NCBI GenBank assembly: GCA_029582155.1
Contig: CM055901.1
Location: 49,109,206 to 49,173,205 of the forward strand
Length of the DNA: 64,000 nucleotides
Origin: Panopea generosa
Lineage: Eukaryota; Mollusca; Bivalvia; Adapedonta; Hiatellidae
Direction of reading: 5' to 3'
The notes under the pieces are model-generated. The model was given only the letters and a program-made list of their open reading frames with translations, did no database searches and was not told the origin of the DNA. The position numbers were made by a program, and so were the translations under genes. Numbering within the stretch: position 1 is the stretch's first letter; the number at the start of each line of letters is the position of its first letter. Below are positions 35,828-47,484 of this stretch, piece after piece.

Positions 35828-37332
35828 ATGAAGGTAAAAATCAACCTACTGCTGTGTTTAGTCCTTGTAACCATCATGTTCGGGTCCATACATGCGCAAG
35901 TTGGATGCGCGTTCAAAGGGAGAATGAACAGATACTGTGTTGCAAACGGACACAACTATTACAGAAAGAGATGCCTTACTGTGACCAGTGAACGCGGTTG
36001 GTGTTTTGCTGTGGCGGGACAATGCCGGTAAGGTCTGGAATAAAATAACCCCACCCCGCAACCAACACACACTACTTTCCTGCGTAGTTTGAAATATATT
36101 TGAAAAACAACATGTTTTATTTCAAAACTGCTAAAATGTGCCGCTCGGCCAAAATGATTTCATTAAATCCCAAATGATTACATTCAATCTTAAAACTATC
36201 TTTTAAGGACATTAATTCATCCAGGTATTGTTTATTTCTGATATTGTCTAAACATACATTAATCTTCAATTCTGGAAAATTCATCAAATTATATCCACAG
36301 CAAAATGACAAAACAAAAGAGATCGTCTTTGATCAGTAAACGTCCACCTGATTGTTAAATAAACTCGTGGTTGGTAGTCCAAATTTCAGCTTCTGAATAT
36401 AACAAAGTTATTTTCTAAATAATTCATTGGCTTTGGGATATATAACATTTTAAGTAGATATTAAGTTCCGAGAATGTTTGCTTAAATGTACTCTTAAATG
36501 GACATGGAAGATAAGATGATAAAAATTCCGCTCGTTTTTTTTGTACATTCGAATTGTGTTTTTTTAAATTCTATCAGGAAATTCTATTCATATAAAAATT
36601 TGGATAAAAAGCTCACTGGACGGTGTGTCAAAATATTTATCTAACAAGAATCTAGCCAAATATTTGAAGGTTTTGTTATAGAATTCATGAGATCAAGAAA
36701 ACACTGTCCCAATCTTGAACAACAGTGGTCAGTATGCCAAAACTTACGCATTAATTAACGATAATTTACGCAAATGAGTTGCTTAATATAGTTTAATTCT
36801 ATTTGATAAAAACAGCAACGAATAGCACTTGTTATTGTATTTTCTACTTGTAAATTCCATGATAAATGTTTGATGGTTTTCAGATACAATGCAATTGTAT
36901 TGAAACATCATTTGTTAATACAATCGGTGGAACTTGCTAATTTCAGTTAATTCCCGATTTGAAGAAAATAACATACCCGGAACATATGTTTTAAAATTTT
37001 TCATATCAGCATTGAGATAACTGGATATATTATCAAATAATATGCGTGTATTTGCCGAGAATTTGTGTGAATAGCATATACGGGGATCTGATACAAGAGT
37101 ATATAATATGGAATAGAAAACTTAGTTAGACTAAGTTCAATCTTCCCTGAGGTCCTCAACAACAAAAACTAACAAGAAAATGTTAAACATATACGGGGTG
37201 CTGATATAATAGTGCATGATATATGTACATGGTATATTCCGGTATACTCTGTGCATACCAAATACCAATATTTTACACACGCGTTACATATTTTATCTCT
37301 TTTCCAGATGCAAACAGAAATCGTTACAGTAA
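35828..37332 (+). CDS. secreted six-cysteine peptide precursor, defensin-like (gene 1)
   Basis: Exon 1 is 35828-36027 and exon 2 is 37308-37332; the intron is 1280 bases (GTAAGG ... TTTTCCAG). The precursor has 74 residues. Residues 1-23 are a clear signal peptide (hydrophobic core LLLCLVLVTIMF, cleavage likely after HA). The mature peptide is basic, with cysteine spacing C-x9-C-x11-C-x9-C-x6-C-x-C. It has a gamma-core-like GWC-x6-C followed by CRC, as in cysteine-stabilised alpha-beta defensins. The usual C-x3-C is absent. Reading through the intron stops at once (TAA inside the GTAAGG donor) and would lose the sixth cysteine. 'Aaatttcttcag' precedes AAGATG, so a noncoding exon further upstream is possible. 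A probable extracellular antimicrobial peptide; the function is inferred from form only. Its paralogue is at 59060. Confidence 0.82.
36028..37307 (+). other. intron of defensin-like gene 1
   Basis: AT-rich. On the minus strand it holds a 64-codon frame (36117-36311) and broken protein-like stretches such as KFWHTDHCCSRLGQCFLDL (about 36690-36750). These may be a decayed mobile element, but I cannot assign them. Confidence 0.45.
37308..37332 (+). CDS. defensin-like gene 1, exon 2 (CRC end)
   Basis: With CG from exon 1 it encodes RCKQKSLQ and stop. The acceptor (TATCTCTTTTCCAG) and the first seven exon bases (ATGCAAA) are the same as in gene 2, and about 100 bases upstream are also alignable. 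This supports the splice model. Confidence 0.82.
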
Positions 37333-37389
37333 AGAACATTCGCAGGTGTGATAGATGAAGAACGGAGGCGCTGATTCTAACATTCTGAG

Positions 37390-37685
37390 TTATAGTGTTG
37401 GGCAATGTGTTATTACAAGTGTATGGTATGAAGGCCATATCGTGACGCTAACATTCTTATTAATTATTATTGAAGCAAATTCCAAGTGACATATTGTTGG
37501 GCTGTGTGTTATTTCAAGTGTATGGTATGGTGTCCATATGACGACGCTAACATTCTAATTTATAATTATAGAAGCAAATTCCAAGTGACATATTGTTGGG
37601 CTGTGTGTTATTTCAAGTGTATGGTATGGTGTCCATATGACAACGCTAATATTCTAATTTATAATTATAGAAGCAAAGTTCAAAT
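37390..37685 (+). repeat. 99-bp tandem repeat, three copies, in the 3' region of gene 1
   Basis: The unit starts GTGACATATTGTTGGGCTGT, with starts at 37486 and 37585 and a more diverged first copy from about 37390. It lies downstream of the stop codon, so it may belong to the 3' UTR. A possible ATTAAA signal is near 37786. Confidence 0.85.
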
Positions 37686-37739
37686 GCGGCGGGTTAGCTG
37701 TTCCATTCAGTATACATGTACGGATCATTAGCTGAATGT

Positions 37740-39614
37740 TTAATCCGATGTTTTGATTAATCTAGAATTTCGCACCTTGACCATATTAAAATGATACTGT
37801 TAGACTTTTTGTTATGTTTTAGCACATAACTGTTTATATATAAACAGAATATGGCATATTTCTTCTAAAAATAGTGTTGACCGCGCATATGTAACGATGC
37901 TACCCTTATTCGTAACAGAGATGGAACTATGAACTTCGGTAAAAACAAAGATAACTGAGTTTTGCATAGTCAAGCAGTTAATATCTATATTTATATACCC
38001 ATATTTCTGTCTTCTATCTCACATCAAAACTTTAATGCTTGGATGCAATAGTAAGCTATTCATCATACTGGACTATTTTAGACATTTCCCAAGAGTTATC
38101 CGATAATTGCCCCTGCGCATTTTGATGATATTGGAGATGACTCCAATTACTTCCCTTAGACCGTGATAAAACATACAGGTATCGTTCCGATCTGACACTA
38201 AGATCAAGTAGACGTGACATGTTATATGCCTTCGGGTATAATATATCTATTTGTGTATAAGTCCTTGGTTTTAATAAGTAATTTTGGTGGTTTTGATGTG
38301 TAGTATAGAAAAGAAATTAATTACACGCTAATTAATTTTAATTACAAATTTCAATATACTTTGATAAAGTTTATTTTATTATCAATCAACAGATAGAGAT
38401 TGATTTTTTTGTGTTACTGTAATAAATAGATTATATAAACTTATATTTCAAAGAGACAGAATGATAATAAAACATAATATCGTAAATCAATCATCACAGA
38501 GACTGGTGCCGTCAGGTTTTCGAATTCACAACCCAAGGGTTGATAGTCGGACGCATTACTGTCAGAAATAACGAAATAAGTGCACTGATATTCAAAGGAT
38601 ATTTCAAACTTCATGTTGTTGTGTTTTTTTAATATAATAATTACGGTTATATATTATATAAAATTTGTTTTGAAACAGACATCTTTATATTAGCGCATGA
38701 GTTTTTAATGAATCCTAAAACAGTATTTGACCAAAATCCATTTTTAACAACTTCTTTTAAGTACCTCGTGTTATAATACCATACGATTGAATATACCCAC
38801 AAGATACATGATACTACGGTTACAACAGATTAATATTTTTCGAATACCATTTTAATAAATTATACAAGAGGATCTATTTTTGAAAAATTAATCTTAAAAC
38901 TGAACGTAAGTTATAAAAAAAATAATAAGTTGTTTAAAGAATTATTGCCAACAGTATTAATAGATAAAGCAATCGCATAATTGAGAAATACACAAATTTG
39001 TAGAAAATCGCTAATATTTTTTTCCCGCTTTATTGTCTGTTCATAAAATTTGAATTCATTATCAATTTATCTATCGATCTTAAATCCAATACTAATTTTT
39101 AAAAAATGAACAACAAATTTGTGTTGAAATATAATTACTCAATTACATCATTACCCTCAATAAAATTACAAGTTTTGCGTCCGGGGCAGGGGTAGGGGTA
39201 GGGGGTAATTAAGGTAATAAATAAACACTGGCTTATCGCATTGTTTGAGACTTGAAACACAGACAGGCGGGGGAGGGGTGTGTGTGTGGGGGGGGGGGGG
39301 GGGGGGGGGGTGCTCTGTTTTTGTTGTGTTTTTTTTTTTGTACAGGTATTATTAGATTTGCATATTATTTTACTGATCTTAGGAAACGTTTAAATTAAAA
39401 ATTCTGTAATATTTATAAACATTTGATGAAAGTGAATTACACAATATCTATGCTATGACTATAAAACGAACATAACCATATAGAAAATTAAACATATTTG
39501 CAGTTTAAATATTTATTTTGGATTATAAAACTTTAGGAAGTAGTCTCCGTACCATTATATTTCTTTAAATAAATAAAGAATTTAAATTTCGTGCCGCAAA
39601 ACACCATTCATTCC
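37740..39614. other. no gene seen; SINE fragment and G-run
   Basis: It contains a partial family-S SINE in reverse at 38485-38565 (CAATCATCACAGAGACTGG, then a degraded B box), a G-run at about 39288-39310 and otherwise AT-rich sequence. Confidence 0.55.
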
Positions 39615-42600
39615 ATAGGTATTATCTTTATTTTCGTCTCATCTATGTACACATCATATAACAAAACATAGACATGGACATTTAACCATGTACATAACCA
39701 TTCTGAAAGAAGTATAAGAGACATTTCAAAACATATATTATGAATATTAATACAAAGCACAATTATTTGACATGAGAAAGCGCCATGTAAAATATTGCTA
39801 ATCTTTATGCTAAAATCTGCAATAAACTAAAATTTGAATTAAAAGGATGAACAAGAAAAGGAGCACTATTGCGTATATTTAAAAATATCTTTAAAAAAAA
39901 ATGATTATCTCCTTTGATCATATCAATTGAGAACTGATTAGCCAGTTTCAGTTTTATTGGCATAACGACAATACACAATTGCATATGGCCATTTACAGAG
40001 AATATTTAAACAAATATGGCATAGACACAAAATATATAAACATAGATAAGACATTCACAAACAAACAGTCAAATATTGTAAGATAACAAATCATTTAAGT
40101 GAATATAGTTAAGAAGCAGTCATTGTATTCAAGGTAGTTTTTCTAAGCGTAAAAGCCTCAGTAATATATCTTGATGTATTACGCACAAGTCGTTTATTTG
40201 TAGATGAAAATAGATTTATAAATTTATAAACAGTTGGAAATGATATATTTTTTAGATATTTAGTTCTTATTGTTTTATATTTTGGACAACATAAAAGAAA
40301 ATGATACTCTGATTCAACAACAATTAAGGAACATAATTTACAAACTCGATTTTCTCTTTCTACATTATTATATCTGCCTGATGCTATTTCTAAAGTATGG
40401 GCACTAAGACGTAAACGTGTCAGATTTTTGCGATTATTTTCGTTTGAAATAAAATCTAAGTACTCTTCATATTTAAAATCTACTTTAAACTTATTAAAAT
40501 ATTGTAGTTTTTGCATAGTCTGGACAGATGCAGTCCAAGTTTGCATGTATTGGTCTCTAATTCTTTGTTTAAATAAGATAGAATACTTTATAATTGGGTT
40601 GAAATTTTGCCAAATGTCTCCAAATCCTAGATTATTTATGAAGGATTTCATACATTTGGCCCAACATTTATTATTTTGAAAGTTACATTGCTCATTAAAA
40701 GGTTTATACAAAATTGAATTCGGTTGCTTCATGATCTTAGTCCAGTACATAATGGAACGTTCTTTAGAAATCACAGATATAGGAAATCTACCTAGTTCAT
40801 CTAAAACGGCTATGTTCGGAGTTTGCTGTTTTACACCTAAAATATGTTTGCAAAATTTTATGTGTAATTTATCTAAATCTTTAAATTCATATATTCCCCA
40901 AATTTCCGACCCATATAAAAGTATAGGTAAAACCATTGAATCAAAAAGTTGTAACTTAGTTTTAATATCTACATTGATTCTACTAAACACCGAAAGCAAA
41001 CAATTATACGCTTTAAGTGCTTGCTCTTGAAGAGCTATCATTGCATTTGCCATGCTTCCTGAATATGAAAAACGTATTCCTAAATAACAAAATGTATCTA
41101 CTATTTCTAATTTCTTATTATTGATAAACCATTCGTAGTGATGTAATTGCTTTCTTTTCTCAAATATGCATAATATGTTTGTTTTATTAACATTAATTTT
41201 TAAACCCCATTTAGCTGAATATTGAAAAATAGTATCAAGTTGTAATTGTTAACTATGTGGATCAGTCGTAAATAGAGCTATGTCATCGGCAAAAAGTAAC
41301 ATATAAATAGATAATTGATCAATGTCCTTATCAGTTAAATTGTTAAAATCAATATTTTCGGTTGTATCATTGATGAACAAAATAAAAAGTAATGGTGACA
41401 AGGACTCCCGTTGCTTTAAACCAAGGGTTACATCAAAGAAGTCTGAAAAAGTCACATTAACTGATTTTATACAAGATTTAACGTTACTATAGATCGCTTT
41501 TATAATATTAATCATTTTGCAACTTATACCCGATTGGACGAGCTTTACCCACAGTGCATCATGTATAACGGTATCAAAAGCCTTTTCATAATCTATAAAT
41601 GTACAGTATAATTTAGATTTAGACATAAGTGCTTTTTGTATAATCGAATGAAGAATGAAGATGCAATCTGTCGTGCTATGATTGTCCCTGAAGCCAAATT
41701 GGTGTTCGTTGAACACATTTTCAGATTCACAGCATTTATTAATTCTTTTTCTTAAAGCGAGCGAGAATATTATAGATAGAACATTTATAAGAGTTATTCC
41801 ACGATAATTGGAGGGATTATCACGGTCGCCTTTCTTGTGAATTGGTACATTAAATCCTTTACCCCACGAGTCCGGATAAATTCCTGTATCATATATTTTT
41901 TATTAAAAATTTTGAATGATATACGGTGTAATAAAAGCATTTGAATCAATCAAGAAGCCTGCTACATTATTGCTTAAGTCACAACTTTTATGTTGTTTCA
42001 TAGATGAAATAGTTTTAGATATTTCAGATATAGTAAAAGGGCAATCAAGTTCTTCAATATTTATTGACTCTTGTCTCTCATTGGCTATGTGGTGTATTCG
42101 ATAATGATCGAAAGTGTTCGAAAAAGTCATTTACATTTATCCCAGAGGTATTTGTAACCTTTTTCGAATTGTACTTTTTAATATTTTCCCAAAATTTTCG
42201 AGAGTTGATTTTACTTAATTTTGATAGGTTATATTTTTCTTTGGTAAAATATTTGATTTTTGCTTTAGAAAACATACTCCTACTATTTATGAAACGTATT
42301 TTATTTGCTTCTGATGGATTGTTTTTATAATTTCTTTTATATCGTTAAAAGATTGAGTTTTAAGAGTTCTACAGGTATCATCAAACCAATCTGCCTTTTT
42401 AATACGTTTTTGCAATGGGTTTAACTTACATGTTCGTCCATTTGTTTTGAACGATATGTCGTTTATCAAATCGGACAAATCAATTATACAAGTATTTATA
42501 TCAGCATTATATATAATCAGATTTTGAGTAATATTGTCAAAAATGTGTTTTTTATCATCCAAACCATTTTAAAAACAAGAGGATCACTATTTTCCCATAT

Positions 42601-42905
42601 AATTTTATCATTGGTTAGATTATCCGTTTTGTACATATTCATATTTTCAAAATTATACGAAAATTCAATAGGACAATGGTCCGAAAATTCTGTTATTTCG
42701 ATTACTTTCATATTTGTAATAATCGGGAAATTGTTAAAATTTGTAATCAAATAATCGACAACACTTGCTGCGGTACGACTGTGGCTAAAATTGTGAAACG
42801 TGAAATTACCTTCTTCTAATCGTCCGTTAACAATACATAAATCATTTTCCTTATAAAGACTCAATAACTTGTTCCCAAAACTATTTGTAGTATGATCGTG
42901 CCGGT
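39615..42905 (-). pseudogene. 5'-truncated LINE, broken, with the same 3' end as the 13.7-kb LINE
   Basis: The left end (GTATTATCTTTATTTTCGTC, then TCATCTATGTAC) aligns with the 3' end at 13661. From right to left it holds the endonuclease part (SHSRTAASVVDYLI, then EFSDHCPIEF, 42517-42864) and a connecting region in several frames (41903-42562). The RT (41249-41716) follows with FGFRDNHSTTD, FIDYEKAFD, GLKQRESLSP and LLFADDIALF (FADD). The C-terminal part is 40109-41053, with LGVKQQTPNIAVLDELGRFP and a CKLCSLIVVESEYHFLLC zinc-knuckle-like end. It has at least five frame breaks. It is a distinct subfamily, clearly older than the 13.7-kb insertion. Confidence 0.9.
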
Positions 42906-43700
42906 ATATCGTGCATTAGCAATACTTTCATATATGTGGAGATTATTTTTTAATTGAGTAATTCAAAACAATGATATGCTAATTATGCTGTATTAACATA
43001 ACTATCAACCAATTACATTATTAAATCTCTTTATGACATTAAAATGCCTCGCGTAATGTATATTGTTATCTAATCAGTGGTTTTGATATTTAAGTATCAA
43101 GTGTTATAAATAAATTGAGAAATCCAATTATACTCTTTAATCAATTCTCTTTCTTTATCCGCTGAATTATTACATAACAAAGACATTAGAACACAAATTT
43201 GTGCGAAAAAAATAAACCATTAAATAATGGTTTAGATTACAAAAGAAATGTAATTGAATTTGAAGCTTTTTGAAGGTTCTAAAGTTAAAATATGAACTTT
43301 AAAAAATCTATGCTTTAGACTATAAATAAAAACACACACTTTAAACTTCGGTAATATCGATCAATTTAAAATGTTAACCAGGAGTGTTTCAGGTGTATGA
43401 GGAAACGTCAGCCACTCCTTACGTTATTGTCTGAACAACAGGATGTATATCACAAGTTTGTACATTACCGCGCGGGCGACAGGTACACCGAGAGCCAAGG
43501 TATGCAGAAGCCCGCCCACGTACACTGACTATATTTCACGCTGCGTTAAGTAGAATTATCAAATAATGTTAGTTTGGTCTTAATCGCGTGTTTTTTTTTC
43601 TACACTCCTAAAATGTTTAATTTTATTTGTAAAATACTTCGTATTTGATATGATATTTTAGCTGTTATAAATAAGTGTATGAAGTATAGTATGAGCATGC
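42906..43700. other. no gene seen
   Basis: AT-rich sequence with a short GC-richer patch at about 43420-43560. No coding or repeat structure was recognised. Confidence 0.5.
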
Positions 43701-43719
43701 CATTTTGTTGCATCGTATC

Positions 43720-44430
43720 TGAAGAAGACAGAATCAATTAATTTGGGATCTCAGTCCAGACTGAATATTACATGCAAAAAGACTATTAAATATCTTAGTG
43801 CTACACTGTCATGGACCTGCATATATCATACAGAGCATTATCATGCTAGGTTAAAATGCCTATACAGAAAAAGCCAGTACTTGACTTTAACCATACCAGG
43901 AGACTATCGGTAACTAGTCTTATTCAATGTCATCTCAATTATTTATGTTCTTTCTGGTATCCCAGTTTGACTCAAAACCTGAAAATTACACTTCACATTT
44001 TACAAAAATAAACACATACGCTTTGTTCTCAACGTGAATAACATGTCTAATGTCGGACTGGAACATGTTAAGTTTTTAAACCGGTTATCTATACAAAAAC
44101 TGTTGATCAGATTACTCTTTGTCATGTTCAAAAAATAAGTTGGGTACTGCTCCGGATCATCTTGGTAAACATTTTGTGCCACTAAACTATGTGCATGATC
44201 GCTGTACACGAGCTAGGATATCCTAGGCTGCTAAGTTCTTACCTAATTCACTTTTTAGTTTTACCATCATCGACAATTAACGGTTTTCTTTACCCAAAGT
44301 ATGCAGTTTCGGGAAGAAATCGTTTTCATATCGAGGTGTTGTTCTGAACAGTCTTCCTCAAGAGAATTGAAAGAAATATTGATAGGCCAATTAATTTTAA
44401 GAATGCCGTCAAGAATCACCTGTTGGCCAT
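43720..44430 (+). pseudogene. CR1/L2-like LINE 3' fragment
   Basis: In alternating plus-strand frames it reads KYLSATLSW, YHTEHYHARL, NKHIRFVLNVNNMSNVGLEH, RLSIQKLLIRLLFVMFK and finally RELKEILI, with INFKNAV-like codons at about 44385. This is the C-terminal tail layout of CR1/L2-group RTs. Many stops; it is a different family from the LINE at 14105. Confidence 0.7.
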
Positions 44431-44639
44431 CACACGGTGAAGTTAAATAATTATACAATGGTACACCTTGAAGAGACATGGCTGATGAAGATATTAGAAG
44501 ATTGTTTAATGCCGGGTATACGTACCTGGAAATACAAGTTTTAATGGCATTGGATTTTGGAGTAAACATCAGGTACACGTATACAATTAAATATTATTTT
44601 ACTTTAATTGTAACTTCACCGTGTGATTTTTTAACTAGC

Positions 44640-45215
44640 ACACCGGTAGACACACGACAAATCCACGACATTTGCACGATATAATGTCGTGCGTCGCTTC
44701 GCATGTCGTGTGTCGTATGGAGTGTCGCTTCATATGTCGTGTGTCGCGTTTTTGATCAGGGACATTATAGCACGACACACGACAATTCCACGACATTTGC
44801 GCGATATAATGTCGTGCGTCGCTTGAATATCGTGTGTCGTATCGAGTGTCGCGTCAAATATCGTGCGTTGCCCTTCTACCACGACACACGACATTCGAAG
44901 CAACACACGATACGACACGCGATATCTAACGCGACACACGATACGACACACGACATGCGAAACGAAACACGATATTTACCGCGACATTTCGTACGTCGCC
45001 CTTGTACCACGACAGTGCGATAACGCGACATTCCTATATTCAATTGTCGTGCGTCGTATCGCATGTCGCATGATATATCGTGTGTCGCTTCGCATGTCGT
45101 GTGTCGTATGAGTGTCGCGTTGGAATATCGTGTGCCGTATCGTGTGTCGCATTGTATGTCGTGCGTCGCGGTACAAGGGCGACGCACGATATTCAATGTG
45201 GCACTAACCGGATTC
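44640..45215. repeat. CpG-rich inverted/tandem repeat of GTCGTGTGTCG motifs
   Basis: GTCGTGYGTCG and its complement CGACACACGAC recur dozens of times in both orientations, with blocks such as TCGCATGTCGTGTGTCGTAT. Plus-orientation blocks (44680-44745, 44805-44870, 45045-45170) alternate with complementary ones (44645-44680, 44765-44800, 44880-45030), so long hairpins can form. His/Arg/Thr-rich frames on both strands are by-products. Confidence 0.9.
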
Positions 45216-45415
45216 CGTATATCGATGTACTGTTATATAACGCTATATAATATCGGTGCACCGCTGTATTTTATCGATCCACTGCTATATTTTAACGACC
45301 GACAATTTATTACCGGTGCACTGTTACTTATTTATCGGTCCACCGGTATCTAACAGCGGTGTACCGTAAGATAAAATATATCGGCCCGCCGCTATCGTCA
45401 CACCGCTATAATAGG
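45215..45415. repeat. degenerate ATCGGTGCACCG-type tandem repeat
   Basis: About six diverged units of 30-36 bases contain TATCGGTGCACCGCT-like cores (near 45253, 45280, 45310, 45340, 45380). Each core is partly palindromic. It adjoins the GTCGTG array. Confidence 0.65.
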
Positions 45416-46080
45416 ATATTTGGCAACAGTCAAGAGCTCATTCCAAAATCATTACAGAGATCAAAGGAGGCTAACAATAATCAATACACACGGTTGAAAT
45501 TTAGGGTTACACTTAGCATTTCTATAATAACTTTTCGAAATAATGTCTGAATTTAATAATTATGGTACCAAAGTCAAGCTTATATAATTATTGACAAGTT
45601 TAAATAACTGTTATAAAACAATTTTGCCCACAATGCAATCGTATTATGGATTGAAAACTTAAAATGTCAGAGTAATGGTAGTGTATTTTTTTTGACAATG
45701 TTTTTTCACTACACAAATGTTGGACTACTCAAATTAAATGTTTTATTGAAACATTAACCGATAAGAGGATCAAACTCTTAAAAATCAATATACTAGTGTA
45801 CATGTTTTACTTTTTAAATAAGCATAACTTTATAAAAGTAAGCATCAATTTAGAGAGTATACAGTTGTAAATCAGTTGGATACGACAAGTTACCGAATGA
45901 AATTCATTCATCAATTACTCTTTAAAACAACTCATTTGAATAGTAAGTCTTACAATGTCAACAATAGTGTTTACAATTATCAATGACTGTAATTGAAAAG
46001 TAGCTATTTTGGGGAATTAAACACGTATGATTTATAATTAATTAATTAATACAATCATAATCAATGAATATAATTATATA

Positions 46081-46140
<60 letters not shown>

Positions 46141-46454
46141 AGATCGGTTATAAATTTGGCATTTACAATTACAATTTCTTGAAAGAAGACAAGAAAAAAA
46201 TAGATCGCTTATCTTCAGGGAATAGCAACGTTAACACTTTAACGGGACAAAATATTCCTGATATAAAGGAGTTCATTCAGTACAATTGTAAGTGTAAATT
46301 TATCCTGCTGATATCTACTGAGTGTGTCGTCTTGAGGGATTGGTTTGTAAAATGGCATGTATTTATGCAAACCTTTAAATGTGTTTTTATTTTTGAAAGA
46401 TATTTTTTGAATGGTTGAAATGCATTCTAATTTGTATATGTGTGGTAATCTGTG
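45416..46454. other. no gene seen; (CT)n microsatellite
   Basis: AT-rich, with a perfect (CT)n run of about 55 bases at 46083-46137. No coding signal. Confidence 0.6.
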
Positions 46455-47484
46455 CGAGGTATGTCCCAAAAGTAATAGGACGCATTTAGAAATATGCCTT
46501 TTAGTGTTTCGATCCAAACAAAACTTGGCATCGATAATTTCAGTATCTAACCTTTAAGCATGCACAATTTCAATATCGTACACCACCATTTAACATTGAT
46601 TTTGTCAAGTCAAAATGTGTATATTACAAAGTACGGGGGAGATTGACGTTATTTGTGCAACGTCAAATTGACATTCAAATGAAAGTCATTATTTTTCCGA
46701 AGTATGAACCGCTGTGCAAAACACATTTTTGGTGGTACTGCACCCACTTCTGGTACATGTCACGATACTATGATGACTCGTAGATCCTAACCACAGAATG
46801 TAGACTCCGGCACATGGCCCGGAGGTACTGAAAAGTGCTTTTAACGAAGATCTGTCTTGAATCCTAGGAAAACCACACACGATTTCGGTCGTCCAGATCA
46901 CTGATGGTCAGTTACCTTTGTCTCACCATTGCAAACCACTTTGTACCACCAATAGATAAGACTCCAGGATATGCCTTCTGTTAACGTATTGTGTGAAATA
47001 AACTTTAAAGTATCATGTGGGGTCATATTACACCCAACACAATATTTTACCACGCTCCAAATTTCCACTCTAGGCGTGACGTTGTCCAATTGTTTTACTA
47101 TTCAAATTTACACTTGTTACTTTAAAAGTGCGCACGATATTAAAATGTTTATCGATATTATAAACGTCAAATTTTTAAATGTCATTCGCACATAATCTGA
47201 AATTACGTCCATTGTTATTTCATAACATTTGGCACAATATTGAGGAAGTTGTCTGCTTTCCAAGGTAATTTTTTTTAAATGCCGTCTCATTTCAAAGACC
47301 CCGTACTTCCAAATTCACGTTACTACGGTGCCTTTTGCATGAACTTAACGATGACTGAAAGTTGATTTGATGTTTTATGACAATAGAAGAAATGTAGATC
47401 TATCCATTGATATCATTTGTTTGCATGTAACACCCTAAATACAAAAATGACAGGGTCGTCCTATTACTTTTGGGACATACCTCG
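46455..47484 (-). mobile_element. mariner-like DNA transposon relic, 1.03 kb
   Basis: Terminal inverted repeats of at least 28 bases match perfectly: CGAGGTATGTCCCAAAAGTA, then ATAGGACG, at the left, and the reverse complement ending at 47484. The right flank starts TA; the left flank is TG, probably a mutated TA target duplication. The inside encodes a broken transposase on the minus strand. The right end abuts the 71-bp array. Confidence 0.88.
46700..47089 (-). pseudogene. mariner transposase N-terminal fragment
   Basis: From Met at 47089, frame 46898-47089 contains RVEIWSVVKYCV, NMTPHDTLKFIS and YKVVCNGETKVTDHQ, the N-terminal helix-turn-helix layout of mariner transposases. A frameshift follows. 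The downstream frames no longer show the DD34D catalytic region. Confidence 0.8.

Noticed and set aside
39288..39310. G-run as a possible G-quadruplex or assembly signal
   Set aside because: A single homopolymer in a low-complexity patch; nothing links it to a function.
44703..45353. Overlapping Arg/His/Thr/Cys-rich frames on both strands
   Set aside because: By-products of the GTCGTG/CGACAC palindromic repeat; all frames are open because the motif has few stops.
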